A DNA stretch of 64,000 nt from Vibrio sp. 99-8-1 (GTDB taxonomy: Bacteria; Pseudomonadota; Gammaproteobacteria; Enterobacterales; Vibrionaceae). The DNA lies in assembly GCF_013114595.1 (NCBI RefSeq), contig NZ_VTXE01000019.1, positions 23,996 through 87,995 on the forward strand, written 5' to 3'. Both the position numbers and the translations under genes were made by a program. This document shows, piece after piece, positions 18,100 through 26,753 of the stretch. Every line of letters starts with the position of its first letter. Position 1 is the first letter of the stretch. Below the pieces are notes generated by a model, which was given only the letters and a program-made list of their open reading frames with translations, did not search any database and had not been told where the DNA came from.

Positions 18100-20220
18100 T
18101 TGTATCTATTCGATAGCCTCAAAGATGTTGCCCAAGAATACCTAACAGAGCCTCAACTTGAGGCTCTGCGTCAATCTTATGTGGTAGCAAAAGACGCCCA
18201 TGAAGGGCAAACCCGTTCAAGTGGTGAACCGTATATCATCCACCCCGTTGCTGTTGCCCGCATATTAGCGGAAATGCGATTAGACCATGAGACGCTTATG
18301 GCCGCATTATTACACGACGTGATAGAAGATACGGAAACATCCAAAGAAGAACTTGCAGAGCAATTTGGTGTAACCGTTGCCGAGCTTGTTGATGGTGTAT
18401 CCAAGCTGGATAAGCTTAAATTTCGCGATCGAAAAGAAGCACAAGCAGAAAACTTCCGCAAAATGGTTCTTGCCATGGTGCAAGACATCCGCGTTATTCT
18501 CATTAAGTTATCGGATCGTACACATAATATGCGTACCCTCGGTGCATTGCGTCCAGACAAACGCCGTCGTATTGCCCGTGAAACATTAGAGATCTATGCC
18601 CCACTCGCTCACCGTTTAGGTATTCACAATATCAAGACCGAGCTAGAAGAGTTAGGATTTGAAGCTCTCTACCCCAATCGCTATCGGGTTCTCAAAGAGG
18701 TTGTTCGCTCTGCACGCGGAAATCGTAAAGAGATGATACAGCGCATCCACTCAGAGATAGAAGGTCGACTTGAAGAAGTTGGACTCGCGGCTCGAGTCAT
18801 TGGACGCGAGAAAAACCTTTTTTCTATTTACAATAAGATGCGAACCAAAGAGCAGCGATTCCACACGATTATGGATATCTACGCGTTTCGTGTCATTGTT
18901 GATAGTCCAGATACCTGTTATCGCGTATTAGGGCAAGCTCATAACTTATACAAACCTCGTCCGGGCAGAATGAAAGACTATATTGCCGTTCCTAAAGCGA
19001 ACGGCTATCAATCTCTTCATACGTCCATGGTTGGTCCCCACGGCGTTCCTGTTGAAGTACAAATTCGTACTGAAGATATGGACCAAATGGCGGACAAAGG
19101 GGTAGCGGCACACTGGTCTTACAAAGCGGGCAGCGACACAAAAGGCACCACAGCACAAGTGAAAGCTCAGCGCTGGATGCAAAGCCTGCTTGAGTTACAG
19201 CAAAGTGCCGGAACTTCGTTTGAGTTTATCGAGAACGTTAAATCCGATCTGTTCCCTGATGAAATTTTTGTCTTCACACCAAAAGGACGCATTGTTGAGC
19301 TGCCTGCGGGTGCAACAGCGGTAGACTTTGCTTACGCTGTCCACACCGATGTAGGCAACACCTGCGTTGGTACCCGAGTAGATCGCCAGCCTTATCCGTT
19401 AAGTAAAGCACTGAAAAATGGACAAACCATTGAAATCATCAGTGCTCCCGGCGCCAGACCTAACGCCGCATGGTTAAACTACGTCGTAACATCCCGTGCT
19501 CGAACTAAGATTCGTCAGGTTTTAAAAACCATGCGACGTGAAGAGTCCGTCGCATTAGGGCGCCGCTTACTTAACCATGCATTGGGTCGTCACTCTATTG
19601 ATAGCATCTATCCAGAAAACATTGAAAATGTCTTAACCGAGCTTAAGATTGCTTCTGTGGACGATCTCTTAGCAGCGATTGGGCTAGGTGAACTAATGAG
19701 TATCGTGATTGCTCGTCGTTTACTGGGTGATACCGATGAACTTACTGAAACCAGCTCACTGCCTTCTAGCTCGAATAAAAAGCTCTCTATTAAAGGCGCG
19801 GATGGGATCTTACTGACCTATGCGAAATGTTGTCACCCGATTCCGGGCGATCATATTATCGCTCACGTTTCTCCGGGACGCGGCCTTGTGGTTCATAGAG
19901 AAACCTGTCCAAATATTCGTGGTTATCAAAAAGAACCAGATAAATACATGAGTGTAGAGTGGGCAGAAGAGCACGAACAAGAGTTTATCTCTGAGCTACA
20001 AATTGATATGCAAAACCATCAAGGAGCGCTTGCTGAGTTAACTAACGTGGTATCACGTACAGGCTCAAACATTCACGGTATTTCTACAGAAGAAAAAGAT
20101 GGACGTTTGTACACGATTACTTTGGCGTTAACCGCGAAAGATCGTATTCATTTGGCCAGTATCATGAAGAAAATACGTGTGATGCCTCATGCGTTAAAAG
20201 TACGCCGCAGACGACAGTAA
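18100..20220 (+). CDS. spoT: Bifunctional (p)ppGpp synthetase/hydrolase SpoT
   Basis: Hydrolyses and weakly synthesises the alarmone ppGpp. The 706-residue protein has, in order, the HD hydrolase domain (His72-Asp73 in ALLHDVIEDT), the synthetase domain (RFHTIMDIYAFRVIV to VPVEVQIRTEDMDQMAD), a TGS domain (DEIFVFTPKGRIVELP), a conserved-cysteine segment (TYAKCCHPIPGD) and a C-terminal ACT domain. The start is TTG at 18100 (MYLFDSL), as in E. coli spoT; no ATG is near and the SD is weak, suggesting limited translation. It is 42 bases after rpoZ and is followed by a terminator. Confidence 0.97.
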   Translation: MYLFDSLKDVAQEYLTEPQLEALRQSYVVAKDAHEGQTRSSGEPYIIHPVAVARILAEMRLDHETLMAALLHDVIEDTETSKEELAEQFGVTVAELVDGVSKLDKLKFRDRKEAQAENFRKMVLAMVQDIRVILIKLSDRTHNMRTLGALRPDKRRRIARETLEIYAPLAHRLGIHNIKTELEELGFEALYPNRYRVLKEVVRSARGNRKEMIQRIHSEIEGRLEEVGLAARVIGREKNLFSIYNKMRTKEQRFHTIMDIYAFRVIVDSPDTCYRVLGQAHNLYKPRPGRMKDYIAVPKANGYQSLHTSMVGPHGVPVEVQIRTEDMDQMADKGVAAHWSYKAGSDTKGTTAQVKAQRWMQSLLELQQSAGTSFEFIENVKSDLFPDEIFVFTPKGRIVELPAGATAVDFAYAVHTDVGNTCVGTRVDRQPYPLSKALKNGQTIEIISAPGARPNAAWLNYVVTSRARTKIRQVLKTMRREESVALGRRLLNHALGRHSIDSIYPENIENVLTELKIASVDDLLAAIGLGELMSIVIARRLLGDTDELTETSSLPSSSNKKLSIKGADGILLTYAKCCHPIPGDHIIAHVSPGRGLVVHRETCPNIRGYQKEPDKYMSVEWAEEHEQEFISELQIDMQNHQGALAELTNVVSRTGSNIHGISTEEKDGRLYTITLALTAKDRIHLASIMKKIRVMPHALKVRRRRQ

Positions 20221-20243
20221 GCAAGAAACTCAATTACCCAATT

Positions 20244-20279
20244 AAGAAGTCGATACGATAATATCGGCTTCTTCTTTTT
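20244..20279 (+). terminator. Terminator after spoT
   Basis: A 12-bp stem (20244-20255 with 20262-20273, one G-U pair) with the loop CGATAA is followed by a U-run. It lies between spoT and trmH, so trmH may depend on read-through or its own promoter. Confidence 0.85.
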
Positions 20280-20296
20280 AAAATCGAAAAAGTATT

Positions 20297-20983
20297 ATGA
20301 ACCCAGAACGCTATCAACGAATTCAAACCGTACTAAAAGCGAGACAACCAGATTTAACTTTGTGCTTAGAAGAGGTTCACAAGCCAAACAATGTCTCCGC
20401 GGTTATTCGTACTGCGGACGCCGCAGGGGTACATAAAATTCATGCTGTTTGGCCAAATGAGCAAATGCGCACATTAAGCCACACATCTGCCGGCGCGAGA
20501 AATTGGGTAGAAGTAGAAACACACAGCAATATAGACAGTGCCGTTACCCAATTAAAGCAGCAAGAGATGCAGATATTGGCAACTAACTTGTCTGACAACG
20601 CGGTGGATTTTCGCGAAATCGACTACACCAAACCAACCGCCATTATCCTAGGCGGAGAGAAACACGGTATTTCCTCTCACGCTTTATCGTTGGCAGATCA
20701 AGATATCATTATTCCTATGGTAGGCATGGTTCAATCTCTCAATGTCTCGGTTGCCAGCGCACTTATACTGTTTGAAGCACAGCGCCAACGTCAGCTAGCA
20801 GGTATGTACGATCGAGATGTATCCGCACTAAGCGAGCATGTTATCCACACCACTCTCTTTGAACGTGGTCACCCTGTATTGGCAAAAGTTGCAAAACGAA
20901 AAAAACTCCCTTACCCACCTCTGGATGATGCAGGACAGATCGTCGCCGATGAAGAGTGGTGGGCTGAGATGCAGACACGCTAA
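20297..20983 (+). CDS. trmH: tRNA (guanosine-18-2'-O)-methyltransferase TrmH
   Basis: SpoU-class knotted methyltransferase that forms Gm18 in tRNA D-loops using S-adenosylmethionine. Over 228 residues it has motif 1 (HKPNNVSAVIRTADAAGVHKI), motif 2 (AIILGGEKHGISSHAL near residue 115) and motif 3 (IIPMVGMVQSLNVSVASALI near 138), the SPOUT signatures. The C-terminus (KLPYPPLDD) matches TrmH rather than TrmL. It is downstream of spoT as usual, but recG, the common next neighbour, is not here. Confidence 0.95.
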   Translation: MNPERYQRIQTVLKARQPDLTLCLEEVHKPNNVSAVIRTADAAGVHKIHAVWPNEQMRTLSHTSAGARNWVEVETHSNIDSAVTQLKQQEMQILATNLSDNAVDFREIDYTKPTAIILGGEKHGISSHALSLADQDIIIPMVGMVQSLNVSVASALILFEAQRQRQLAGMYDRDVSALSEHVIHTTLFERGHPVLAKVAKRKKLPYPPLDDAGQIVADEEWWAEMQTR

Positions 20984-21034
20984 TTCCAAACCGTACCATT
21001 TTAAGATCATCTGTTTTCAAATTGTCACCCACAA

Positions 21035-21072
21035 AAGCAAACGTTTGCTTTTTATATTCAAATCGATATAAT
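21035..21072 (+). promoter_or_regulatory. PurR operator overlapping the xanP promoter
   Basis: AAGCAAACGTTTGCTT at 21035-21050 fits the PurR consensus ANGCAAACGTTTNCNT at every fixed position. A perfect TATAAT -10 box is at 21067-21072, 16 bases after TTGCTT (21045-21050), which would be the -35 box, so the operator covers the -35. The next rightward gene is xanP, a purine permease, which makes repression by purine-loaded PurR very plausible. Confidence 0.8.
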
Positions 21073-21225
21073 CCCGCCCAATTCGATACAACTAGCAAAA
21101 TGATTATCGAATAACACCACAAACCCGAGCCGATTCTGATTAACAGCAATCACAGAAACTGTATCGAGCTCAACTGAGTTATCCCATTCAGCGATAACGA
21201 AGAAACTGAAAATTAGGAAACGAAA

Positions 21226-22644
21226 ATGACGACTCAAAGCGCTTCGCGTAAGTCAGAACTGGTCTACCAACTGAATGATAGACCACCACTACCACATACT
21301 ATTTTTGCTGCAATGCAGCACCTACTTGCTATGTTTGTTGCAGTGATAACACCATCACTGATCATATGCCAAGCTCTTGGCGTCTCTGCCGAGCAGACCA
21401 ACACCATCATTAGCATGTCTCTGTTTGCTTCTGGCATATCTTCATTTATTCAAATTCGCACCATTGGCCCTATCGGCTCTGGTCTTCTCTCTATCCAAGG
21501 CACCAGTTTTAACTTTCTCGGCCCAATCATTGGTGCTGGATTAGCGTTGAAACAAGGTGGTGCAGATATACCAACAATGATGGCGGCTATCTTTGGCACC
21601 ATTCTGTTTGCCTCGACGGCAGAAATGCTTCTTTCTCGTGTATTAGAATACGCTCGCCGCATTATTTCACCATTGGTGTCAGGTATTGTCGTTACCCTCA
21701 TTGGTCTAACCCTGATTCAAGTGGGGCTTGTTTCTATGGGAGGAGGTTACTCAGCACTGGGTGATGGAACATTTGGCAGTTTAGATAAACTCGCTTTAGC
21801 CGGTATCGTTCTCAGCCTAATTATTATTTTGAATCGCTCTTCAAATCCCTATATACGAGTGGCCTCTATCGTCATTGCAATGACCGTTGGTTATATCGTT
21901 GCCTACTTAATGGGTATGGTTGACACCTCATCAATGGCAGAAACAGCACTGTTTGCTGTACCAATGCCTATGCAGTTTGGTCTTAGTTTTGACTGGTCTC
22001 TCTTTATCCCGTTGGTCTTGGTGTTTCTTATCACCGCCATTGAGGCCATCGGTGACATCACCGCCACCTCAGAAGTCTCTGGCGAACCCGTTAAAGGACC
22101 CGTTTATCTAAAACGTATCAAAGGGGGCGTGTTGGCAGATGGCGTAAACTCCGCCATTGCAGCACTATTTAATAGCTTTCCAAATTCCACATTTAGTCAA
22201 AACAACGGCGTTATTTTACTTACCGGTGTGGCGAGTCGTTATGTAGGTTACTTTATTGCGGGCATGTTAGTGCTGCTGGGTCTATTTCCTGGTGTTGCGA
22301 GCTTTGTTCAGCTTATACCTGAGCCTGTACTAGGCGGAGCAACCATTGTGATGTTTGGTACTATCGCTGCGGCTGGCATTCGAATTATCTCACGAGAAGA
22401 ATTAGACAGAAGAGCGATATTAATTATGGCGCTTTCTTTTTCCATGGGATTAGGAATTGCTCAAAAGCCAGAGATACTGCAATTTATGCCTGAATTCATA
22501 AAAAGCATTTTCTCATCAGGTATCTCAGCTGGCGGCATCACGGCGATTGTACTGAACATTCTTCTTCCACTAACAGATAACAAGCAACATACAACAACGG
22601 AAGAAACAAGCCCACTCAAAGAAGCGAGTGAGTCAGCCTCTTAG
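21226..22644 (+). CDS. xanP: Purine (xanthine) permease, NCS2 family
   Basis: Proton-symport nucleobase transporter in the inner membrane, with about 12-14 hydrophobic segments in 472 residues. Strong similarity to E. coli XanP runs throughout: [36 protein letters not shown] (NCS2 Q-H motif area), [20 protein letters not shown] with the substrate-site acidic residue, and [22 protein letters not shown] uric-acid or uracil specificity is possible, but XanP is the closest match I recall. A GGAAACGAAA SD and an upstream PurR operator support a purine role. It is convergent with the mini-thioredoxin gene. Confidence 0.9.
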   Translation: MTTQSASRKSELVYQLNDRPPLPHTIFAAMQHLLAMFVAVITPSLIICQALGVSAEQTNTIISMSLFASGISSFIQIRTIGPIGSGLLSIQGTSFNFLGPIIGAGLALKQGGADIPTMMAAIFGTILFASTAEMLLSRVLEYARRIISPLVSGIVVTLIGLTLIQVGLVSMGGGYSALGDGTFGSLDKLALAGIVLSLIIILNRSSNPYIRVASIVIAMTVGYIVAYLMGMVDTSSMAETALFAVPMPMQFGLSFDWSLFIPLVLVFLITAIEAIGDITATSEVSGEPVKGPVYLKRIKGGVLADGVNSAIAALFNSFPNSTFSQNNGVILLTGVASRYVGYFIAGMLVLLGLFPGVASFVQLIPEPVLGGATIVMFGTIAAAGIRIISREELDRRAILIMALSFSMGLGIAQKPEILQFMPEFIKSIFSSGISAGGITAIVLNILLPLTDNKQHTTTEETSPLKEASESAS

Positions 22645-22662
22645 TTCTGTTGCTTTTATGTT

Positions 22663-22693
22663 GATGATCGTCAGGCAGTGCCTGACGATCATC
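22663..22693. terminator. 15-bp perfect inverted repeat between convergent genes
   Basis: GATGATCGTCAGGCA (22663-22677) and TGCCTGACGATCATC (22679-22693) form a very strong hairpin 18 bases after xanP and just past the end of the leftward redox gene. Neither strand has a clear U-run, so it may act as a transcript-end stabiliser or a factor-assisted terminator for both genes. Confidence 0.6.
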
Positions 22694-22698
22694 TCTCG

Positions 22699-22929
22699 TT
22701 ACAACCAGCTAGCCACCTCTTTTTCATCCGGTACACTGCCTTTATGAACAACATGTTCATCAATCACCACCGCAGGAGTTTTCATCACGCTATAGGCCAT
22801 GATCTGTTGTAAATCTGTCACTTTAATCAGTTCAATCTCCACTCCCTGTTCTATCGCCACTTTTTCGATCAATGCCGCTGTCACTTGACAGTTTTTACAG
22901 CCCGAGCCGAGTACTTTTACTACTTTCAT
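22699..22929 (-). CDS. Mini-thioredoxin / glutaredoxin-like redox protein
   Basis: A 76-residue thioredoxin-fold protein of the small TM0996/MTH895-like family: beta start MKVVKVLGSG, redox-active CKNC at residues 11-14, and the cis-proline segment VMKTPAVVID near residue 49. Such proteins are commonly encoded beside CSCSS-type permeases, and here the permease start is 18 bases away on the same strand. It may supply thiol reduction to the permease or bind a metal; this is inference. Confidence 0.85.
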   Translation of the reverse strand: MKVVKVLGSGCKNCQVTAALIEKVAIEQGVEIELIKVTDLQQIMAYSVMKTPAVVIDEHVVHKGSVPDEKEVASWL

Positions 22930-22947
22930 CTTTTATCTCCTAAAAAA

Positions 22948-23946
22948 TTAACCAAATATAAATACATAATTAAATAGCCACCCCATTAGGGTAAATGCAG
23001 ATAGCAGCACCAAAAACAGCACCAGTAATAACTTCCACATCATCACTTGCTTCAATAAAATAAACTCAGGAAAACTTGCCGCTACGGTACTCATACAAAA
23101 AGCCAAGGTTGTTCCAATGGGCAGACCATTGACAATCAAGCTTTCCATCACAGGAATGACGCCAGTAGCATTTGAGTACAAAGGGATACCAAGCAGCACC
23201 GCAGCAGGAACCGACCACCACTGTCCATCTCCCAAATGTGTTTCTATCCAGCCATCAGGAACAAAGCCATGTAGAGCCGCTCCTAAACCAACACCGATAA
23301 AAACCCATTTCCATACTCTCGCTACGATCTCTTGTGTCTCTTGTTTGGCAAATGTATGACGTTGCTTGAGTGATAAAGAAGGCACATTATCTCGATTCAT
23401 AGAAGGTTGATGACGCTGCTCAATACCACGTTGTAGTGCCTCTGCGGCGAACGAATGCAACCAGCGTTCAGCTTTTATAGCATCAAGAAAAAAGCCACTC
23501 ACAATTCCAATTGTAAGGCCTACCAAAATGTACATAAGAGTAAACTTCCAACCAAGCAAGCTCACCAACAAAAGCACCGCGACCTCATTGATAAGGGGAG
23601 AAGTAATTAAAAAGGCCATGGTGATGCCAAGGGGAATTCCTGCAGAGGTAAAACCGAGAAAAACAGGGATACTGGAACAGGAGCAAAATGGAGTAATTGA
23701 ACCAAAGGTAGCCCCTAAACCATAACCTAAAAAACGCGGTTTATCGGCTAAATAATCTCGCACACGTTCAACATCTAATGATGCTCGAATCATAGCGATG
23801 ACATAAATCATAACCAGCAATAAAACAAAAATTTTGGCGGTATCTTCAACAAAGAAATGCAGAGCATCACCCAGTTTACTCTGCGGGGAAAGTTGCAAAG
23901 TATCAAACACCAGCCAAGAGGCGAAATCAGTAAAGAGTTGAAACAT
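22948..23946 (-). CDS. Permease (ArsP/DUF318-like), CSCSS motif
   Basis: A 332-residue inner-membrane protein with about eight hydrophobic helices. The hallmark is ITPFCSCSSIPVFLGFTSAG near residues 84-103, where cysteines in a membrane helix are thought to bind substrate; the second half repeats the fold (VLLGIPLYSNATGVIPVMESL). Relatives include ArsP (organoarsenical efflux) and the SO_0444-type Cu/Zn efflux proteins; the substrate cannot be read from the sequence. A histidine-bearing cytoplasmic loop lies near residues 175-200. It is in a leftward cluster with a mini-thioredoxin (downstream) and a SigZ-like factor (upstream, 66 bases). Confidence 0.85.
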   Translation of the reverse strand: MFQLFTDFASWLVFDTLQLSPQSKLGDALHFFVEDTAKIFVLLLVMIYVIAMIRASLDVERVRDYLADKPRFLGYGLGATFGSITPFCSCSSIPVFLGFTSAGIPLGITMAFLITSPLINEVAVLLLVSLLGWKFTLMYILVGLTIGIVSGFFLDAIKAERWLHSFAAEALQRGIEQRHQPSMNRDNVPSLSLKQRHTFAKQETQEIVARVWKWVFIGVGLGAALHGFVPDGWIETHLGDGQWWSVPAAVLLGIPLYSNATGVIPVMESLIVNGLPIGTTLAFCMSTVAASFPEFILLKQVMMWKLLLVLFLVLLSAFTLMGWLFNYVFIFG

Positions 23947-24012
23947 AATAATCCTAGTTAATTCATCTTTACCCTAAAGACGGACAAAGATTAAAAAGGA
24001 TTCACTCTTTTT

Positions 24013-24594
24013 TTAATTTTCTTTCTCTTCGCCATTTTCTCGGCGGGTAAAACAGCACACTTGATGATTCTCATCAAACTTAACCTTGCAGGAAACACTC
24101 AGTTGATGACGAAGCTTCTCCCTTGCTCGGCGAATTCTTGATTTTGTAGCTGGCAGGCTTAAACCGTGTTGTATGGCAAAATCTTGTTGATTCATTCCTT
24201 GCAAATCACAAGCGGTAATAATTTCTCTATCGGGCTGTTCGAGCTCAGACAACACTCTAGGCAGACAACTAATGGCAAGCAAATCAACGGCATCTAGCGA
24301 TGTTTCACTCTCTTCAATATCATCAGCTAACAACTGAAAAGAAGGCTCTCTGGAGAGATCAATAATCAAGTTATGAGCAACTCGAAACATCCACGCCTTA
24401 CTATTCTCCACATCACAAAATGCAGAACCTTGCCCCATAACCCGAATGAACACCTCTTGCAAAATATCATGGGCTCGCTGTTTATCCTGAGTCTGTTTAT
24501 ACAACCAAAGTGCCAATGTTTTTTCATTCGCATTCCAAGCTCGCATAGCACAAGGTAATGCATCACCGTCACTGTGATGATTTGTTACCGCCAT
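24013..24594 (-). CDS. sigZ: SigZ-like ECF RNA polymerase sigma factor
   Basis: A 193-residue sigma factor with only regions 2 and 4. Region 2 (about residues 38-82) includes HDILQEVFIRVM and KAWMFRVAHNLIIDLSRE; region 4 (about 114-165) has the helix-turn-helix MNQQDFAIQHGLSLPATKSR followed by IRRAREKLRHQL. After it comes a short cysteine-bearing tail (VSCKVKFDENHQVCCF), a feature of SigZ-type factors that could sense metal or thiol state. No anti-sigma gene is adjacent. It lies between the permease and the retropepsin-like gene on the same strand, so it may control this cluster. Confidence 0.82.
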   Translation of the reverse strand: MAVTNHHSDGDALPCAMRAWNANEKTLALWLYKQTQDKQRAHDILQEVFIRVMGQGSAFCDVENSKAWMFRVAHNLIIDLSREPSFQLLADDIEESETSLDAVDLLAISCLPRVLSELEQPDREIITACDLQGMNQQDFAIQHGLSLPATKSRIRRAREKLRHQLSVSCKVKFDENHQVCCFTRRENGEEKEN

Positions 24595-24620
24595 AATAGA
24601 TCCATTGTTGTGGTTAAAAG

Positions 24621-26516
24621 CTATTCAAGTAAAAAAGTGCTGTCGCTACTGACAACCACTCCATGACGCAGAAAGTTCTCACCCAATATCATGCTGTATT
24701 CGAATCGAGAACGATCTTGTAAATTAACATTAACTGTCTCTCTAATGTCTCCCACTTGCACATCCATTTTCACTACAGGCCGATGATTCGCTTTCTCTCC
24801 TGACTTTGCCTTAATTGTCATCATTCGAACTATGTCTCGAGTAAATGTTTGTTTTTGCCCTTGAGAGTTTCGGTATGTAAAGTCCACCATTTTTTTGCCG
24901 TCTTGTTCATACAAAGTAATGTCTTGCGCATGGATTGAGCTCATATCTGCCCCGGTATCTAACTTAACAGGAAAAGTCATCCCTTCTACCGTTGCATTTT
25001 CAATATAGCCCGCCTTAATCAATTGATGCGACTCAAGCAATAAATCGGTGCGGGTATTGATTAGAAGGCCATTTTTCCCCATACCCCGCCCGATATGGAA
25101 AGTTACTTGCTGATCTCCCTCATTTTCTAAGCTATCCAAGGCAACTTGATAGTCTTTGTACTGACCATTTGCTTCGATACGCATCTCAACAATAGGTCGA
25201 ACTGAATTACCCACTTTAATTTTTCGCTCGACAGCTTTTACTTGCTTTTTCAACTCGCCATGGCGATCTTGCAAATAATACGTCACCTGCTGCCCTTTAT
25301 TGGCACCAGATAACTCAAAACTAGGCAAGGTAAGTAGTGGCGTCTGCACGTTTAAATCAATCTCAGATTTAACCTCTACACCATCAATGAGCAACTCCTC
25401 TTCTGGAGAGATCACCAGTGGTCGCTTTTGTTTCATTCGGTCAGAAAACATTTCAGCCGGCTTATCCAGCAAATGTTTCTCATTGGCACTTAAAACAAAA
25501 TTCTTACTTAATACGTCGGTCCCAATTCGTAATTGAGTACTGTTTTTTGAACGATCTTTTAGGTAAACCAATAAATGCGTCTCAAAACCATTTTTCCCTT
25601 TCACGGCAATATAAACCTCTGGTCTTTCCGTTTTGCCAAAGGTCAAAGTATCAATAAGCGGTAAGGTCAAAGACTCCGATTTGCCTTGCGCATCTTCAGT
25701 GGTAAAGCTCACCATATTGTTTTGTTTATCTACGTTGATATTGGTAGCGTGCATAACGGAATGACGACTGGTTAATGAGAAACTGGTTTCCATCGCCAGG
25801 TCTCCCACCATCAGTGTTTCTTGACGACCAACCAATTGCGCTTTGGGTTGTTCCTGTAAAAAATCATAACCGGCAAACACCCATGCATGTTGTTTCAAAA
25901 ATGATTTACCAATAAGAATAGGCGCTGTAAATTTGGATCGATCCGTCAAGCTCGCTTCAGTATGAATATCAACATCGGCAATTTTCATCTTCAGGTCAAT
26001 CACTGGACGATACAACGGCTCTTTACTAGTACGACTCCGTACAACACTAATGCGGTATAGAGGCCGGTCAAACTCCAGCACTTCGCCAGATAATGGATTC
26101 CGAATAGTAAAGCTAACCCTGACTTGTAGGTTTTCATGTTCGGCGTCATTAAATGCTTTTCGCCACCAATCACTCTCAACACCGCCAAAATCTACAATAA
26201 CCTTCTTGAGTAACTCTCGATTGGTGAGCGCCTTATAGGTTGGATTTAAGCTATAGATCAAAATATCATCGGCATGCATTGAGGTGGTGTCTGCGCCAGT
26301 ATCAATTTTCCCGACAAAAGGAATATCACTGTATTTACCAGATCCAGTAAAGTAGATATGCTCAAGACGCCCCAAAACGGTCTTCCCATCTAATGTATAG
26401 GCGGGGTATTGAGTGGTATATTTCGCATCTTTAGCAATCGCTAAATTTGAAGTAAATGTCACTACCATAGAAAATACAGCCACCAGCAGTGTTAACGCTC
26501 TAACAACTTTTTTCAT
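24621..26516 (-). CDS. Secreted protein with four retropepsin-like (Zn_protease/PF05618) repeats
   Basis: A 631-residue exported protein: the signal peptide MKKVVRALTLLVAVFSMVV... ends near ASN-LAIA at about residue 28. Four homologous units follow, each ending in a variant of DRSxFxxxxLIGxxFL. Unit 1 (about 45-235) and unit 4 (about 495-631) keep the aspartic-protease-like DTGAD (residues 72-76 and 520-524); units 2 and 3 have lost it. The family is often labelled ATP-dependent zinc protease or RimK/LysX-associated, but the motif is that of retropepsins. The ATG at 26516 was chosen because it starts the signal peptide; the frame to 26534 begins with TTG. It is divergent from tex and upstream of sigZ by 26 bases. 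Confidence 0.8.
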   Translation of the reverse strand: MKKVVRALTLLVAVFSMVVTFTSNLAIAKDAKYTTQYPAYTLDGKTVLGRLEHIYFTGSGKYSDIPFVGKIDTGADTTSMHADDILIYSLNPTYKALTNRELLKKVIVDFGGVESDWWRKAFNDAEHENLQVRVSFTIRNPLSGEVLEFDRPLYRISVVRSRTSKEPLYRPVIDLKMKIADVDIHTEASLTDRSKFTAPILIGKSFLKQHAWVFAGYDFLQEQPKAQLVGRQETLMVGDLAMETSFSLTSRHSVMHATNINVDKQNNMVSFTTEDAQGKSESLTLPLIDTLTFGKTERPEVYIAVKGKNGFETHLLVYLKDRSKNSTQLRIGTDVLSKNFVLSANEKHLLDKPAEMFSDRMKQKRPLVISPEEELLIDGVEVKSEIDLNVQTPLLTLPSFELSGANKGQQVTYYLQDRHGELKKQVKAVERKIKVGNSVRPIVEMRIEANGQYKDYQVALDSLENEGDQQVTFHIGRGMGKNGLLINTRTDLLLESHQLIKAGYIENATVEGMTFPVKLDTGADMSSIHAQDITLYEQDGKKMVDFTYRNSQGQKQTFTRDIVRMMTIKAKSGEKANHRPVVKMDVQVGDIRETVNVNLQDRSRFEYSMILGENFLRHGVVVSSDSTFLLE

Positions 26517-26753
26517 TGAATATTCCCAGCCCAATACAAAACAAGAATCTAAATCTCTATTTGTCAGTTTTACAAAATGTCGTAATTTATTGATATCTTT
26601 TATTTATTTCATTACTGATTTTAGACGATATACAAAATAACAACAGATAGAATTGTGAAGTTTTGGTAAGTTTTTGCTCTGGATATTTTATTATTTGCCC
26701 CCATTTATAGAGTCATATACGGTTATAGCCAACATTACTAAAGAGAAGTACCC

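Noticed and set aside
24621..26516. Annotation as an ATP-dependent zinc protease
   Set aside because: No ATP site or zinc motif is seen; the visible signature is the retropepsin DTGA.
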